This document shows, piece by piece, positions 46,265 through 54,315 of a stretch of 57,127 bases of DNA (position 1 is its first letter; each line of letters opens with the position of its first letter). The notes under the pieces were generated by a model. It was given only the letters and a program-made list of their open reading frames with translations, was not told where the DNA came from and did not search any database. The translations under genes were made by a program, and so were the position numbers. Origin of the DNA: an uncultured SAR86 cluster bacterium (GTDB lineage: Bacteria > Pseudomonadota > Gammaproteobacteria > Magnimaribacterales > D2472); contig CACOHS010000006.1 in NCBI GenBank assembly GCA_902627055.1, positions 1 to 57,127 of the forward strand, written 5' to 3'.

Positions 46265-47566
46265 TTATTTATTAGCTAGATCAGAAAATTTTATCACCTT
46301 TTGCTTAGATTTAAGGGCAGAATCTAATTTTTCAATGAGCAAATCTTCTAATATGACCATCTTATATTGATTCAATTGCTCTGGTTGAGTTTTTATCCAT
46401 GTTTTAAATTGATCTGCATCTTTGTATTTTTGCGATTCATCTTCAATAAATTTATTTAAGTCTTCATCTTCAACCTCAAGTTCATATTTTTGGATTAAAG
46501 CTGAAAACAGAAGGTCTAATCGAACTCTTTTTTCTGCGTTTTCTAAAAAATCCTTAGCTGGGAAAAAGTCATCAGCTGCATTTTCAACAGTTTGCCCCAT
46601 CCTCATCAGTGAATCCTTTCTCATAAGCTCGGCCTGCTCATTAACAGTGGCTTTAGGCACCTTAAAATCATTACTTAACAGAAGTGTTTCGTAAATTGAT
46701 TCTTTTGTAAGTGACTTTTCTTGTTGAGCTATTTCTCCCTGCATCCGCTTATTAATTTCTGATCGAAAGCTCTGCTCATCTTTCACATCCTCCATTGCAA
46801 GTTTCTGAAATAACTCTCTGTCAATTTTTGCTTTTAACATTTCCTGCACTTCATGAATATTAATGAAAAATTCAGTTTCCTTTCCAGCTAAATCTTTTTT
46901 AAAATAATCATCTGGAAATTTTGTTGTGAATGAAAAGCTGTCTCCAGATTTCTTACCGATCAAATTATCCTCAAATCCTGGAATCATAGATTTAGATCCA
47001 ATAATTAATTTAAAATCTTTTGATTCGTTGCCCTCAAAACCCTCACTGTCAATCTTACCTTCAAAATCAATAATAACTTGATCCTTTTCTTGAGCAGCTC
47101 TATCAACTTTCTCCCAAGTGCAATACCTTTCTAGGATATCATTGATAGCAAATTCTACATCTGATTCATCGAGAGTAATTTTAGATTTTTCAAAACTTTT
47201 CCAACGAGAGATTTTTGGCTTAATTTCTGGAAAAACTTCAAATACAGCCGAATATGAAATCGGCTTTGTTGGTTCTTCACTCTCAATGCTTATTGAAGGA
47301 GATGATGCTGGTTTAATATTATTTTCCTGAAGCTCTTTGGGATAACTTTCTTGGATTAATTCATTTAAAACCTCGTAATGAATAGAATCCCCATAACGCT
47401 GCTTTAGAACATCATCAGGAACGTTTCCTTTTCTAAAACCGTCAAGTTTTGCAGTGGATTTAATCTTTAAAAGCTTACCATTATATTTTTTTTCATAATC
47501 AGTAACTGGCACTGAAACAGTTAGCTTTCGTTCTAAATCTTTAAGTTTTTTTAATTTACTAGTCAT
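46265..47566 (-). CDS. tig: Trigger factor
   Basis: A 433-residue ribosome-associated chaperone. The N-terminal ribosome-binding loop is GFRKGNVP near residue 43. A FKBP-type domain lies about residues 150-240 (EKDQVIIDFEGKIDSEGFEGNESKDFKLIIGSKSMIPGFEDNLIG), followed by a long helical C-terminal substrate-holding arm. It begins the tig-clpP-clpX-lon-hupB-ppiD cluster, with 19 nt to tRNA-His upstream. Confidence 0.97.
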   Translation of the reverse strand: MTSKLKKLKDLERKLTVSVPVTDYEKKYNGKLLKIKSTAKLDGFRKGNVPDDVLKQRYGDSIHYEVLNELIQESYPKELQENNIKPASSPSISIESEEPTKPISYSAVFEVFPEIKPKISRWKSFEKSKITLDESDVEFAINDILERYCTWEKVDRAAQEKDQVIIDFEGKIDSEGFEGNESKDFKLIIGSKSMIPGFEDNLIGKKSGDSFSFTTKFPDDYFKKDLAGKETEFFINIHEVQEMLKAKIDRELFQKLAMEDVKDEQSFRSEINKRMQGEIAQQEKSLTKESIYETLLLSNDFKVPKATVNEQAELMRKDSLMRMGQTVENAADDFFPAKDFLENAEKRVRLDLLFSALIQKYELEVEDEDLNKFIEDESQKYKDADQFKTWIKTQPEQLNQYKMVILEDLLIEKLDSALKSKQKVIKFSDLANK

Positions 47567-47585
47567 TTTATTTATCTATTTTTAA

Positions 47586-47663
47586 TGGGGCGAGCGATGG
47601 GGTTCGAACCCACGGCCTCCGGAGCCACAATCCAGCGCTCTAACCAACTGAGCTACGCCCGCC
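47586..47663 (-). tRNA. tRNA-His (GUG)
   Basis: A complete cloverleaf on the - strand with the eight-pair acceptor stem GGCGGGCG/CGCTCGCC including the extra 5' G typical of tRNA-His. The anticodon loop is TTGTGGC (GTG), the TpsiC loop TTCGAAC and CCA is encoded. Confidence 0.97.
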
Positions 47664-47675
47664 AAGAAACGAAAC

Positions 47676-47681
47676 ATTATA
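47676..47681 (-). promoter_or_regulatory. -10 box of tRNA-His
   Basis: A perfect TATAAT on the - strand, 12 nt ahead of the mature tRNA-His 5' end. No convincing -35 was found. Confidence 0.45.
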
Positions 47682-47722
47682 GATGTAAAAAGCGCAGAAT
47701 AATATTTTTGATTAATAGAAAT

Positions 47723-48361
47723 CTATGGAAACAATGATCCATTAGGATTTTGAGGATCCCACAAATCAAACTTTTTCATGGCACCGATAAATAAATCAGA
47801 GACTTCAAAAAAATCTAGGAGAGCAATCACTTTTATGAAATTTTGGTTAAAAAACCATTTTGGATTAGCAATTTTGCATTGACGAATAAATGGAAGGATT
47901 GAGATATCTAACAAACTTACCTTCTCTCCAAAAATCCATGGACAAGGATCAATTTTTAATTCTAAATTTTCAAGAATATTCTTACATTCCTCTTGATGCT
48001 TTGATGAATCAGCCTCATATCTCGATGCATATTTATACCTATCCAAATGATATTTAAACTTTGAATCAAATAGTTGAATCAAACTCTCACTCATTAACTT
48101 CTCCTTAGTAGAGCAAATATGGACGCTTTCAGGATGCGTTTGCATGGCCCAGGATATTATGTCTAAACTTTCATCTAAAACTTCATTAGGAAGTTCTAAT
48201 ACTGGGACAGTGCCCTTTGCAGAAATCTGTAACATTTCATCAGGTTTATTTTTAAGAACAATTTCTCTTAACTCACATTTTTTTGAGGCCAAAATAAGTG
48301 CCATGCGCGCTCTCATGGCGTAGGGACATCTTCTGAAACTATAGAGTATTGGCAAATTCAT
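47723..48361 (-). CDS. Glutathione S-transferase family protein
   Basis: A 212-residue protein with a thioredoxin-fold N-terminal domain (PILYSFRRCPYAMRARMAL, GTVPVLELPNEVLDESLDIISWAM) and an all-helical C-terminal domain. The CPYAMR motif near residue 12 carries a Cys at the active-site position, as in beta/omega-type GSTs or glutaredoxin 2-like proteins. Its stop-proximal region includes FDLWDPQNPNG. It overlaps trhO by 4 nt. The substrate is not clear. It may handle thiol adducts or protein-glutathione mixed disulfides. Confidence 0.85.
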   Translation of the reverse strand: MNLPILYSFRRCPYAMRARMALILASKKCELREIVLKNKPDEMLQISAKGTVPVLELPNEVLDESLDIISWAMQTHPESVHICSTKEKLMSESLIQLFDSKFKYHLDRYKYASRYEADSSKHQEECKNILENLELKIDPCPWIFGEKVSLLDISILPFIRQCKIANPKWFFNQNFIKVIALLDFFEVSDLFIGAMKKFDLWDPQNPNGSLFP

Positions 48362-49290
48362 TTTTTGTTTGATTTAGAGTTTGGGCCAATGTGATTCTCG
48401 TTTTTTAACTTTGCTAAATCAACCTGTTTTTGCCTATCAGCATATCGTTTTTTTTGATCAGGAGTTTTCTTATTAAAACAGTTTGGGCAACTCACTCCTC
48501 TTTGATAATAGTCTGAATGTTTATCAAGATCAGTGATTGGCATTCTGCAACCATGACACATGTCGTAAGAACCAACTTGTAGTTTATGATTTATCGCTAC
48601 TCTATCGTCAAATACAAAACATTCTCCATTCCATAAAGAGTCCTCATCATTAATTTTTTCTAGATAATTTAAAATTCCGCCCTGCAAATGATAGATATTT
48701 TCAAAACCCTTCGATCTCATTAAAGAAGATGCTTTTTCGCATCTAATACCACCTGTACAAAACATCGCAACTTTTTTACTCCTATCAACGCCTGATGCTT
48801 CCAGCTTTTCAAGCCATGCAGGAAATTCTCTAAAATTTGTAGTCTCCGGTTGAATAGAATTTTTAAATGAGCCTATTGAGTATTCATAAGTATTTCTAGC
48901 GTCTAAAACCAAAACTTCTTCATCAGTAATTAATTTATTCCAATCCTTGGGATGAACATATTCGCCAACAATTTTATTTGGATCTATGCTTGCATCACCA
49001 ATGGTAACTATTTCATTTTTAAACTTAACTTTAAGTCTAGTAAAAGGATCCTTTTCTGACAAGGAATACTTAACTTCTAAGTTTTCAAAACCATTGATAG
49101 TTTTTATAAAGTTAATTGCATTATCCAAATTGTCACTATTACTTGCAGATATTGTTCCATTAATTCCCTCTTCACCTAAGAGCAATGTTCCTTTAATAGA
49201 TAGTTTGGTGAACTTATTTAATATCTTTTCTTGCAAAGATAATGGTTTTTTCACTGCAGCAAACTTATAAAATGCCGATATTTTAAACAT
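48358..49290 (-). CDS. trhO: tRNA uridine(34) hydroxylase TrhO (rhodanese family)
   Basis: Oxygen-dependent hydroxylation of U34 in certain tRNAs, yielding 5-hydroxyuridine. The 310-residue protein has the N-terminal acylphosphatase-like part with GTLLLGEEGINGTISAS near residue 35, then the rhodanese domain with VLDARNTYEYSIGSFKNS near 128 and the Cys of MFCTGGIRCEKASS near 179, and a C-terminal pair of CxxC (CHGC, CPNC) near 244-267. The lysine-rich tail is usual. It shares a 4-nt overlap with the GST gene. Confidence 0.93.
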   Translation of the reverse strand: MFKISAFYKFAAVKKPLSLQEKILNKFTKLSIKGTLLLGEEGINGTISASNSDNLDNAINFIKTINGFENLEVKYSLSEKDPFTRLKVKFKNEIVTIGDASIDPNKIVGEYVHPKDWNKLITDEEVLVLDARNTYEYSIGSFKNSIQPETTNFREFPAWLEKLEASGVDRSKKVAMFCTGGIRCEKASSLMRSKGFENIYHLQGGILNYLEKINDEDSLWNGECFVFDDRVAINHKLQVGSYDMCHGCRMPITDLDKHSDYYQRGVSCPNCFNKKTPDQKKRYADRQKQVDLAKLKNENHIGPNSKSNKK

Positions 49291-49334
49291 ATTAATAATT
49301 ATGAATTACTAAAGATTAATTTTAAAATAAGCCA

Positions 49335-50414
49335 ATGTTAGAAAATAGTTTTCACATAAACAATATTAAAAATTTTGACAATTGTGATGATAAACGTATA
49401 AGGAAATTAATAGATAAGATTCAAACATCTCCAGACCTTTTTCCATACAAAATGGATATTACAAATAATAAAATTTTTTTTGTTGAGATGGATAAACAAA
49501 AATATAAAAAAAGCTTTTTTGTCTTGTCTCCTGGAACTGCACCAGGATATCTCCGGGGCGGCCTTGCTTTTTCTGCAAATCTTTCAGAAATACAGCATAT
49601 CTTTAAAAAACATAAATCTAATAATAATAGTGCAATAATTTTTAATCATGGATTTTGTTGTTCAACTCTTCTAAGCAGGCTTATTGAGGAGAGCTTTGAT
49701 GTTCTAGCTTTAAAAGAGCCTCCGCTACTTCATGACTTAAAAGCCCTTTTAACGAAAAATGAGAATCACGAATTAACAAATATAATTTTTTCAATTCACA
49801 ACAGAACATACTCAAAAAAACAAAAAGTGTTGCTAAAGCCGAGCGATTATGCATTTGATCTAGTCACAGAGAGTGAAAAAAGAAAAATTCCCTCAATATA
49901 TTTATATTCTCCACTAAATGAATACATTGCATCATGCATTAAAGGAGAGAGGGTGAATTGGATTAATAACAGATTCATTGCAGCTGAGCCTGAAAAAATT
50001 ACTAATTTTTTGGGCCCTTCTTCTTCGAATCAAGATCACTCAGAGCCAATCATTCAAGCGACTCTGTATTGGTGTTATTTTGCAAAACGTTTCGAACAAC
50101 TAAGCTCAAAAACAAGTAATCTTCTTGCAATCAATTCAAGCACCTTGCTAGCTAATCCATCAATTACATATCAAGTTGGATCTCATTTAAATCTTAAAAG
50201 AAGATTTAATCTATTTGAAAAAAGAAATAGACATAAACTTTTAAATACCTATGTAAAAACTGATGCCTATTCATTTAATGCGACTGATAGAAAAAATCTT
50301 TTAAAAAATGTAATGGATAAAAATAAAGAAGGAATTAAATATGCTGAATCGCTTGCTGAAAAAATATTAAATCGGGGGATGATTAATTTTAAATTTGAAA
50401 ATGAAATTTTTTAA
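49335..50414 (+). CDS. Sulfotransferase-like P-loop protein
   Basis: A 359-residue cytoplasmic protein. The central block IIFNHGFCCSTLLSRLIEE near residues 99-117 looks like the 5' phosphosulfate-binding loop of sulfotransferases with GFCCSTLLSRL in place of the more common GxxRSGTTLL. It is followed by LALKEPPLLHDLKALL and LLKPSDYAFDL, which suit that fold's later strands. The N-terminal 80 residues (SPDLFPYKMDITNNKIFFVEMDKQ...SFFVLSP) are an extension resembling that of a bacterial sulfotransferase-like subgroup I only partly recall. A PAPS substrate is inferred and unproven, and an unrelated P-loop enzyme is possible. It is separated by 4 nt from tRNA-Arg, which is on the other strand. Confidence 0.55.
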   Translation: MLENSFHINNIKNFDNCDDKRIRKLIDKIQTSPDLFPYKMDITNNKIFFVEMDKQKYKKSFFVLSPGTAPGYLRGGLAFSANLSEIQHIFKKHKSNNNSAIIFNHGFCCSTLLSRLIEESFDVLALKEPPLLHDLKALLTKNENHELTNIIFSIHNRTYSKKQKVLLKPSDYAFDLVTESEKRKIPSIYLYSPLNEYIASCIKGERVNWINNRFIAAEPEKITNFLGPSSSNQDHSEPIIQATLYWCYFAKRFEQLSSKTSNLLAINSSTLLANPSITYQVGSHLNLKRRFNLFEKRNRHKLLNTYVKTDAYSFNATDRKNLLKNVMDKNKEGIKYAESLAEKILNRGMINFKFENEIF

Positions 50415-50417
50415 AAA

Positions 50418-50494
50418 TGGCGCGCCTGAAGAGATTCGAACTCCTGACCCACGGTTTAGAAAACCGTTGCTCTATCCAGCTGAGCTACAGGCGC
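50418..50494 (-). tRNA. tRNA-Arg (UCU)
   Basis: A - strand cloverleaf with acceptor GCGCCTG/CAGGCGC, D-arm GCTCAGCTGGATAGAGC, anticodon stem ACGGT/ACCGT with loop TTTCTAA (anticodon TCT), TpsiC loop TTCGAAT and an encoded CCA end. Reads AGA/AGG, the AGA codon being common in this AT-rich genome. Confidence 0.97.
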
Positions 50495-50496
50495 AC

Positions 50497-50573
50497 TGGT
50501 CGGGGTAGTAAGATTCGAACTTACGACCACTCGCTCCCAAAGCGAGTGCGCTACCAGACTGCGCCATACCCCG
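50497..50573 (-). tRNA. tRNA-Pro (UGG)
   Basis: A - strand cloverleaf with acceptor CGGGGTA/TACCCCG, D-arm GCGCAGTCTGGTAGCGC, anticodon stem CTCGC/GCGAG with loop TTTGGGA (anticodon TGG), TpsiC loop TTCGAAT and encoded CCA. It is 2 nt upstream of tRNA-Arg, so the two are probably processed from one transcript. Confidence 0.97.
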
Positions 50574-50582
50574 AGACGAATG

Positions 50583-50611
50583 ATCTTAAAGTTTTAAGGT
50601 TAAATAATCAA
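50583..50611 (-). promoter_or_regulatory. Promoter of the tRNA-Pro/tRNA-Arg pair
   Basis: TTGATT (50606-50611) and TAAGAT (50583-50588) with exactly 17 nt between them on the - strand, 9 nt before tRNA-Pro. Confidence 0.5.
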
Positions 50612-50651
50612 TGTCCATTGCATAAAAATTTAATGATGAGAAAATGCTTTG

Positions 50652-51491
50652 ATGACATCAAAGATTTTAGATGGAAAAGCACTTGCAAAGTTAGCTGAGG
50701 AAGATATTCAAACTAACGTCTCAAGACTTAAGGAAAAAGGTATCACTCCTACTTTGGCAACAATACTTGTTGGTTTAGATCCAGCGTCAGCAACCTATGT
50801 AAAAATGAAGCAAAATGCCTGTGCTAGATTAGGTATGGATTCAATTGCAGTGGAACTGAGCAAAGATACAACCACAGATGAATTGCTAGATTCTATCAAT
50901 CAGCTAAACAATGATGAAAATGTTCATGGAATCTTGTTGCAGCATCCAGTCCCCTCGCAAATAAATGAACGTAAATGCTTTGATGCAATCAATGTCCAAA
51001 AGGATGTTGATGGTGTAACTTGCCTTGGTTTTGGCCAAATGACTATGGGAGAAGAAGCATTTGGGTCATGTACTCCAGCTGGAATCATGAGAATTCTAAA
51101 GCATTACCAAATTGAAATTTCAGGTAAAACTGCTGTTGTAGTTGGTAGAAGTCCAATTCTTGGAAAACCCATGGCTATGATGCTCCTCAATGAAAACGCA
51201 ACAGTTACTGTTTGTCATTCAAGAACAAAAAATCTTGAAGACCAAATTAAAAATGCAGATATTGTTGTAGGTGCCGTTGGGGTGCCTCGCCTTATACAAA
51301 AAGACTGGATTAAAGATGGTGCGGTCGTTATTGATGCAGGGTATCACCCGGCAGAAAAATGTGGAGATATTGATTTAGATGGTATTGATAACATAGCTTC
51401 TGCGCATACTCCTGTTCCCGGCGGGGTTGGTCCAATGACAATAAATACCCTTATTCTTAATACTCTATTGGCTGCTCAAAAAGAAAACTAA
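50652..51491 (+). CDS. folD: Methylene-tetrahydrofolate dehydrogenase/cyclohydrolase
   Basis: Interconverts 5,10-methylene-, methenyl- and 10-formyl-tetrahydrofolate, supplying one-carbon units. The 279-residue protein from the ATG at 50652 has [19 protein letters not shown] with the catalytic Lys near residue 55, [12 protein letters not shown] near 95, KDVDGVT near 118, the NADP-binding [18 protein letters not shown] near 164 and [13 protein letters not shown] near the end. It is followed immediately by the ketoacyl synthase with a 1-nt gap. Confidence 0.97.
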   Translation: MTSKILDGKALAKLAEEDIQTNVSRLKEKGITPTLATILVGLDPASATYVKMKQNACARLGMDSIAVELSKDTTTDELLDSINQLNNDENVHGILLQHPVPSQINERKCFDAINVQKDVDGVTCLGFGQMTMGEEAFGSCTPAGIMRILKHYQIEISGKTAVVVGRSPILGKPMAMMLLNENATVTVCHSRTKNLEDQIKNADIVVGAVGVPRLIQKDWIKDGAVVIDAGYHPAEKCGDIDLDGIDNIASAHTPVPGGVGPMTINTLILNTLLAAQKEN

Positions 51492-51492
51492 T

Positions 51493-53175
51493 ATGTCTAA
51501 CCTTCCATTAATAGTTGGGTATGGTGGAATTAATGCAGGCGGAAGATCAATCTTTGATTTTTCTCACAATAGAATGGTTTTCGATGACATAAATCTAAAG
51601 CAACAAAAAGAAGTTCTTCAGAGCCTTGGTCATCTTATGGGAACTAATGATTCAAAAACAATCTTGAACAAAAGTCTTATCAGGACCATAGACAGTGATT
51701 TTTTCAATGAGCATAATTTTAGATCCCCAAAATTGCCTACTCTTGCTGGAGGACAGCTCCCGTCAGGATTTAATCCTGCCTCAACTTACAATTCAAGACA
51801 ACATCCCCGAGGTTTGGCAATGACGATTTTTGGTTTGTCTGATGCTGTAAAAAGTCTTGGATTATCTTGGGAAGAGATCTTAAAAAAAATTCCCCGACAA
51901 AAAATTTCTTGCGTCTCAGGCTGTGCAGTTGCTCAAGCTGATAAATTTGGGATGGGTGGAATGTTTCAGGCTCCCTTGGCTGAATCAAGAATTACTAGCA
52001 AGCACATGGCAATGTCGCTTGGTGAGGGAAGTGCTGACTTTGGGCATTCATATGTCTTAGGTAGTATGGGCTCAACAGGAAACTACACAGGCGCATGTGC
52101 TACTTTTCAATACAATTTAAAACTAGGAATTTCGATGATTCAATCTGGTGAATCTTTGATTAGTTTTGTTGGAGCTGCAGAATCAGGGATTGTCCCAGAA
52201 ATTTATGAAGCATTTGCTGCAACACGAGGTCTCGCAGAAGATAAAAATCTTATCAAGCTTCAAGAGCAATTAGGTGAAGATTGTGAAATACCAAATCATC
52301 GAAAGATTTGCAGGCCATTTGGTGAAAATATTGGAATGATATTAGGAGAATCTGCTCAATTTATAGTTTTAATGCAAGATAGCCTCGCTCTTGAACTAGG
52401 ATTAAATATTCATGGTGCTGCATTATCTAGTCATATTCACTCTGATGGTTATAAAAAATCTATTTCTGGTCCAGGAGCTGGAAATTATTTAACGGTCGGC
52501 AAAATATTTAACGAAATTAAAAAACATTTTTCTTCAGATGCCTTAAATAAAACCTTTTTTCATGCTCATGGAACCAGCACTCCACAAAATAGAGAAAGTG
52601 AATCCCACATAATTTCAAGTATTTCTAAGGCCTTTGGAATTGAGGCATTGCCAGTAACTGCTATCAAGTCTTACCTTGGCCACTCATTGGCAGCAGCAGG
52701 AGGTGATCAAATGATAAGCACCTTAGGAAGCTGGAAAAATAACTTAATTCCTGGGATCACCTCAACTCCTGAACTTGCAAAAAATGTTCATAAACAAAAT
52801 GTAGAATTTTTATTACAAAATAAAAAAATTGAAGATGGTGAGTTTGATTTTGCTGTTTTAAATGCAAAAGGTTTTGGTGGTAATAATGGAACTTCACTCG
52901 TTTCCTCTCCTTCTAAAACTATGCAAATGCTTAGGTCAAAATATTCAAAAAAAGATATTGATTCTTACCTTGTTAAGAGAAGCAAGATTAACGATCAGCT
53001 AAACGAAACTAAACAAGAAATTCTAAACGGCGATGTAACATCTAGATATATCTTTGGAGAAGATGTGATTGATGGTATGAGTGACTTTGATATACAGACT
53101 GACAAAATCACCAATAAATCAAATAAAGAAGTATTTGATTTAAATTCAACTTTACCTTACAAAGACTATTTATAA
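51493..53175 (+). CDS. fabY: Beta-ketoacyl-ACP synthase (FabY-like)
   Basis: A 560-residue condensing enzyme of the KAS fold. It opens LPLIVGYGGINAGGRS, as I recall for the P. aeruginosa initiator synthase FabY. The catalytic triad is Cys in NYTGACATFQYN near residue 202, His in FFHAHGTSTPQN near 356, and His in KSYLGHSLAAAGG near 396. The N-terminal 110 and C-terminal 70 residues are longer than in FabB/FabF. FabY starts fatty acid synthesis by condensing acetyl-CoA with malonyl-ACP, in place of FabH. I infer the same role here. The subgroup assignment depends on memory; a general KAS call is very secure. Confidence 0.8.
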   Translation: MSNLPLIVGYGGINAGGRSIFDFSHNRMVFDDINLKQQKEVLQSLGHLMGTNDSKTILNKSLIRTIDSDFFNEHNFRSPKLPTLAGGQLPSGFNPASTYNSRQHPRGLAMTIFGLSDAVKSLGLSWEEILKKIPRQKISCVSGCAVAQADKFGMGGMFQAPLAESRITSKHMAMSLGEGSADFGHSYVLGSMGSTGNYTGACATFQYNLKLGISMIQSGESLISFVGAAESGIVPEIYEAFAATRGLAEDKNLIKLQEQLGEDCEIPNHRKICRPFGENIGMILGESAQFIVLMQDSLALELGLNIHGAALSSHIHSDGYKKSISGPGAGNYLTVGKIFNEIKKHFSSDALNKTFFHAHGTSTPQNRESESHIISSISKAFGIEALPVTAIKSYLGHSLAAAGGDQMISTLGSWKNNLIPGITSTPELAKNVHKQNVEFLLQNKKIEDGEFDFAVLNAKGFGGNNGTSLVSSPSKTMQMLRSKYSKKDIDSYLVKRSKINDQLNETKQEILNGDVTSRYIFGEDVIDGMSDFDIQTDKITNKSNKEVFDLNSTLPYKDYL

Positions 53176-53265
53176 AGTTAAAATGCTTATCAAAATTACA
53201 GGTGAAATTACAAAGTTATAGAAACTAAAATTTACTTATTTTAAATAATAATATTTTCCGCGTTG

Positions 53266-53273
53266 GGAAGGAG
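53266..53273 (+). promoter_or_regulatory. folE: Strong ribosome binding site of folE
   Basis: GGAAGGAG ends 9 nt before the ATG at 53283 and fixes the start of folE. It is among the strongest sites in the window, where many genes have weak or none. Confidence 0.7.
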
Positions 53274-53282
53274 AAAAATTAT

Positions 53283-53954
53283 ATGGCGTTTGATAAAACA
53301 AAAACGGACCCTGCTCTAGGGAAAAAGGTACATGAGCATTTAATGTTAGTTGGAGTAGAGACTCCTGTAATTGACAATGGGTTGTCGCGTAAAGAGAAAA
53401 TCGACTTGATCCAAAGAAACTTTAACGAAATAGCCACAACATTAGGACTCGATTTAAATGATGATAGTCTCATAGATACACCTAAGCGTGTAGCAAAAAT
53501 GTATGTAAATGAAATTTTTTGGGGACTTGATTACGCAGCTTTTCCAAAAGTAACAGTTGTTGATAACAAGATGAAATACAACGAAATGGTTGTAGAAAGA
53601 GGTATTTCAGTTCAATCTTATTGCGAACATCATTTTGTAAACATTGATGGACTGGCTACAGTTGCTTATATTCCAAACAATAAGGTGCTGGGACTGTCGA
53701 AAATGAATCGGGTTGTTGAGTATTTCTCAAGGAGGCCACAAATACAAGAACGTCTGACTGAGCAAATATATCACGCACTTTGCTTTATTCTAGAAACTGA
53801 AAATGTTGCATTAACAATTGATGCAAAACATTTCTGTGTAAAGTCAAGAGGTGTCGAAGATACTGAATGCTCAACAGTAACTAGTAGATTAGGTGGTAAT
53901 TTTAAAGCTCACCCTGAAGTCAGAGCAGAATTTTTAGCTTTGCTTAAGATGTAG
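53283..53954 (+). CDS. folE: GTP cyclohydrolase I
   Basis: Converts GTP to 7,8-dihydroneopterin triphosphate, first step of folate synthesis. The 223-residue protein has all family features: DTPKRVAKMYVNEIFWG near residue 61, the zinc-binding Cys-His-His in SYCEHHFVN near 114, GLSKMNRVVEYFSRRPQIQERLT near 140 and the second zinc Cys in KHFCVKSRGVED near 183. The extended N-terminus and length match E. coli FolE. It converges with the DUF4389 gene by 11 nt. Confidence 0.97.
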   Translation: MAFDKTKTDPALGKKVHEHLMLVGVETPVIDNGLSRKEKIDLIQRNFNEIATTLGLDLNDDSLIDTPKRVAKMYVNEIFWGLDYAAFPKVTVVDNKMKYNEMVVERGISVQSYCEHHFVNIDGLATVAYIPNNKVLGLSKMNRVVEYFSRRPQIQERLTEQIYHALCFILETENVALTIDAKHFCVKSRGVEDTECSTVTSRLGGNFKAHPEVRAEFLALLKM

Positions 53955-54315
53955 TTTGCTCAGGCTGATCATCATCTAGCTCAAGGTCCTCTGACTGACC
54001 ATCAATTACCTCAACTTCTTCAGCATCTTCACTTGAGTTTGATACTTCAGATTTATCGTTAAAGGGCCAAGGTTTAGAATCTGTATTAAAACTTAAAAAG
54101 TTTAATGAATCATTAAAAAAGCCTTGAAGCCAATTATTAGCAGATTTTAGTTGGTTGTTAGTCTTTGATGAAAATAAATAAAATAAGGATTGAAGTATAG
54201 CTAGAATTATTAAAATATTTACAACAGCATTTATTGCAAATGAATATATAACCATGAAAAAAAATCTTTTCCACTTTTTTAATTCTAGTAATTCGTCTTT
54301 ATTTATTTCATTCAT
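53944..54315 (-). CDS. DUF4389 inner membrane protein
   Basis: A 123-residue protein with two membrane segments (residues 17-50, with a short break) flanked by a charged N-terminus ELKKWKRF. The middle region NNQLKSANNWLQGFFNDSLNFLSFNTDSKPWPFND is the DUF4389 signature, ending in the characteristic PWPF block. The last 30 residues are strongly acidic (EDAEEVEVIDG...LELDDDQPEQ). Its function is unknown. It overlaps gpsA by 4 nt on one side and folE on the other. Confidence 0.75.
   Translation of the reverse strand: MNEINKDELLELKKWKRFFFMVIYSFAINAVVNILIILAILQSLFYLFSSKTNNQLKSANNWLQGFFNDSLNFLSFNTDSKPWPFNDKSEVSNSSEDAEEVEVIDGQSEDLELDDDQPEQTTS

Noticed and set aside
50417-50698. A 93-residue + strand ORF over tRNA-Arg and tRNA-Pro
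   Set aside because: It is the antisense translation of two well-formed tRNA genes. Its product (RFELLTHGLENRCS and so on) is the familiar spurious peptide from such regions.
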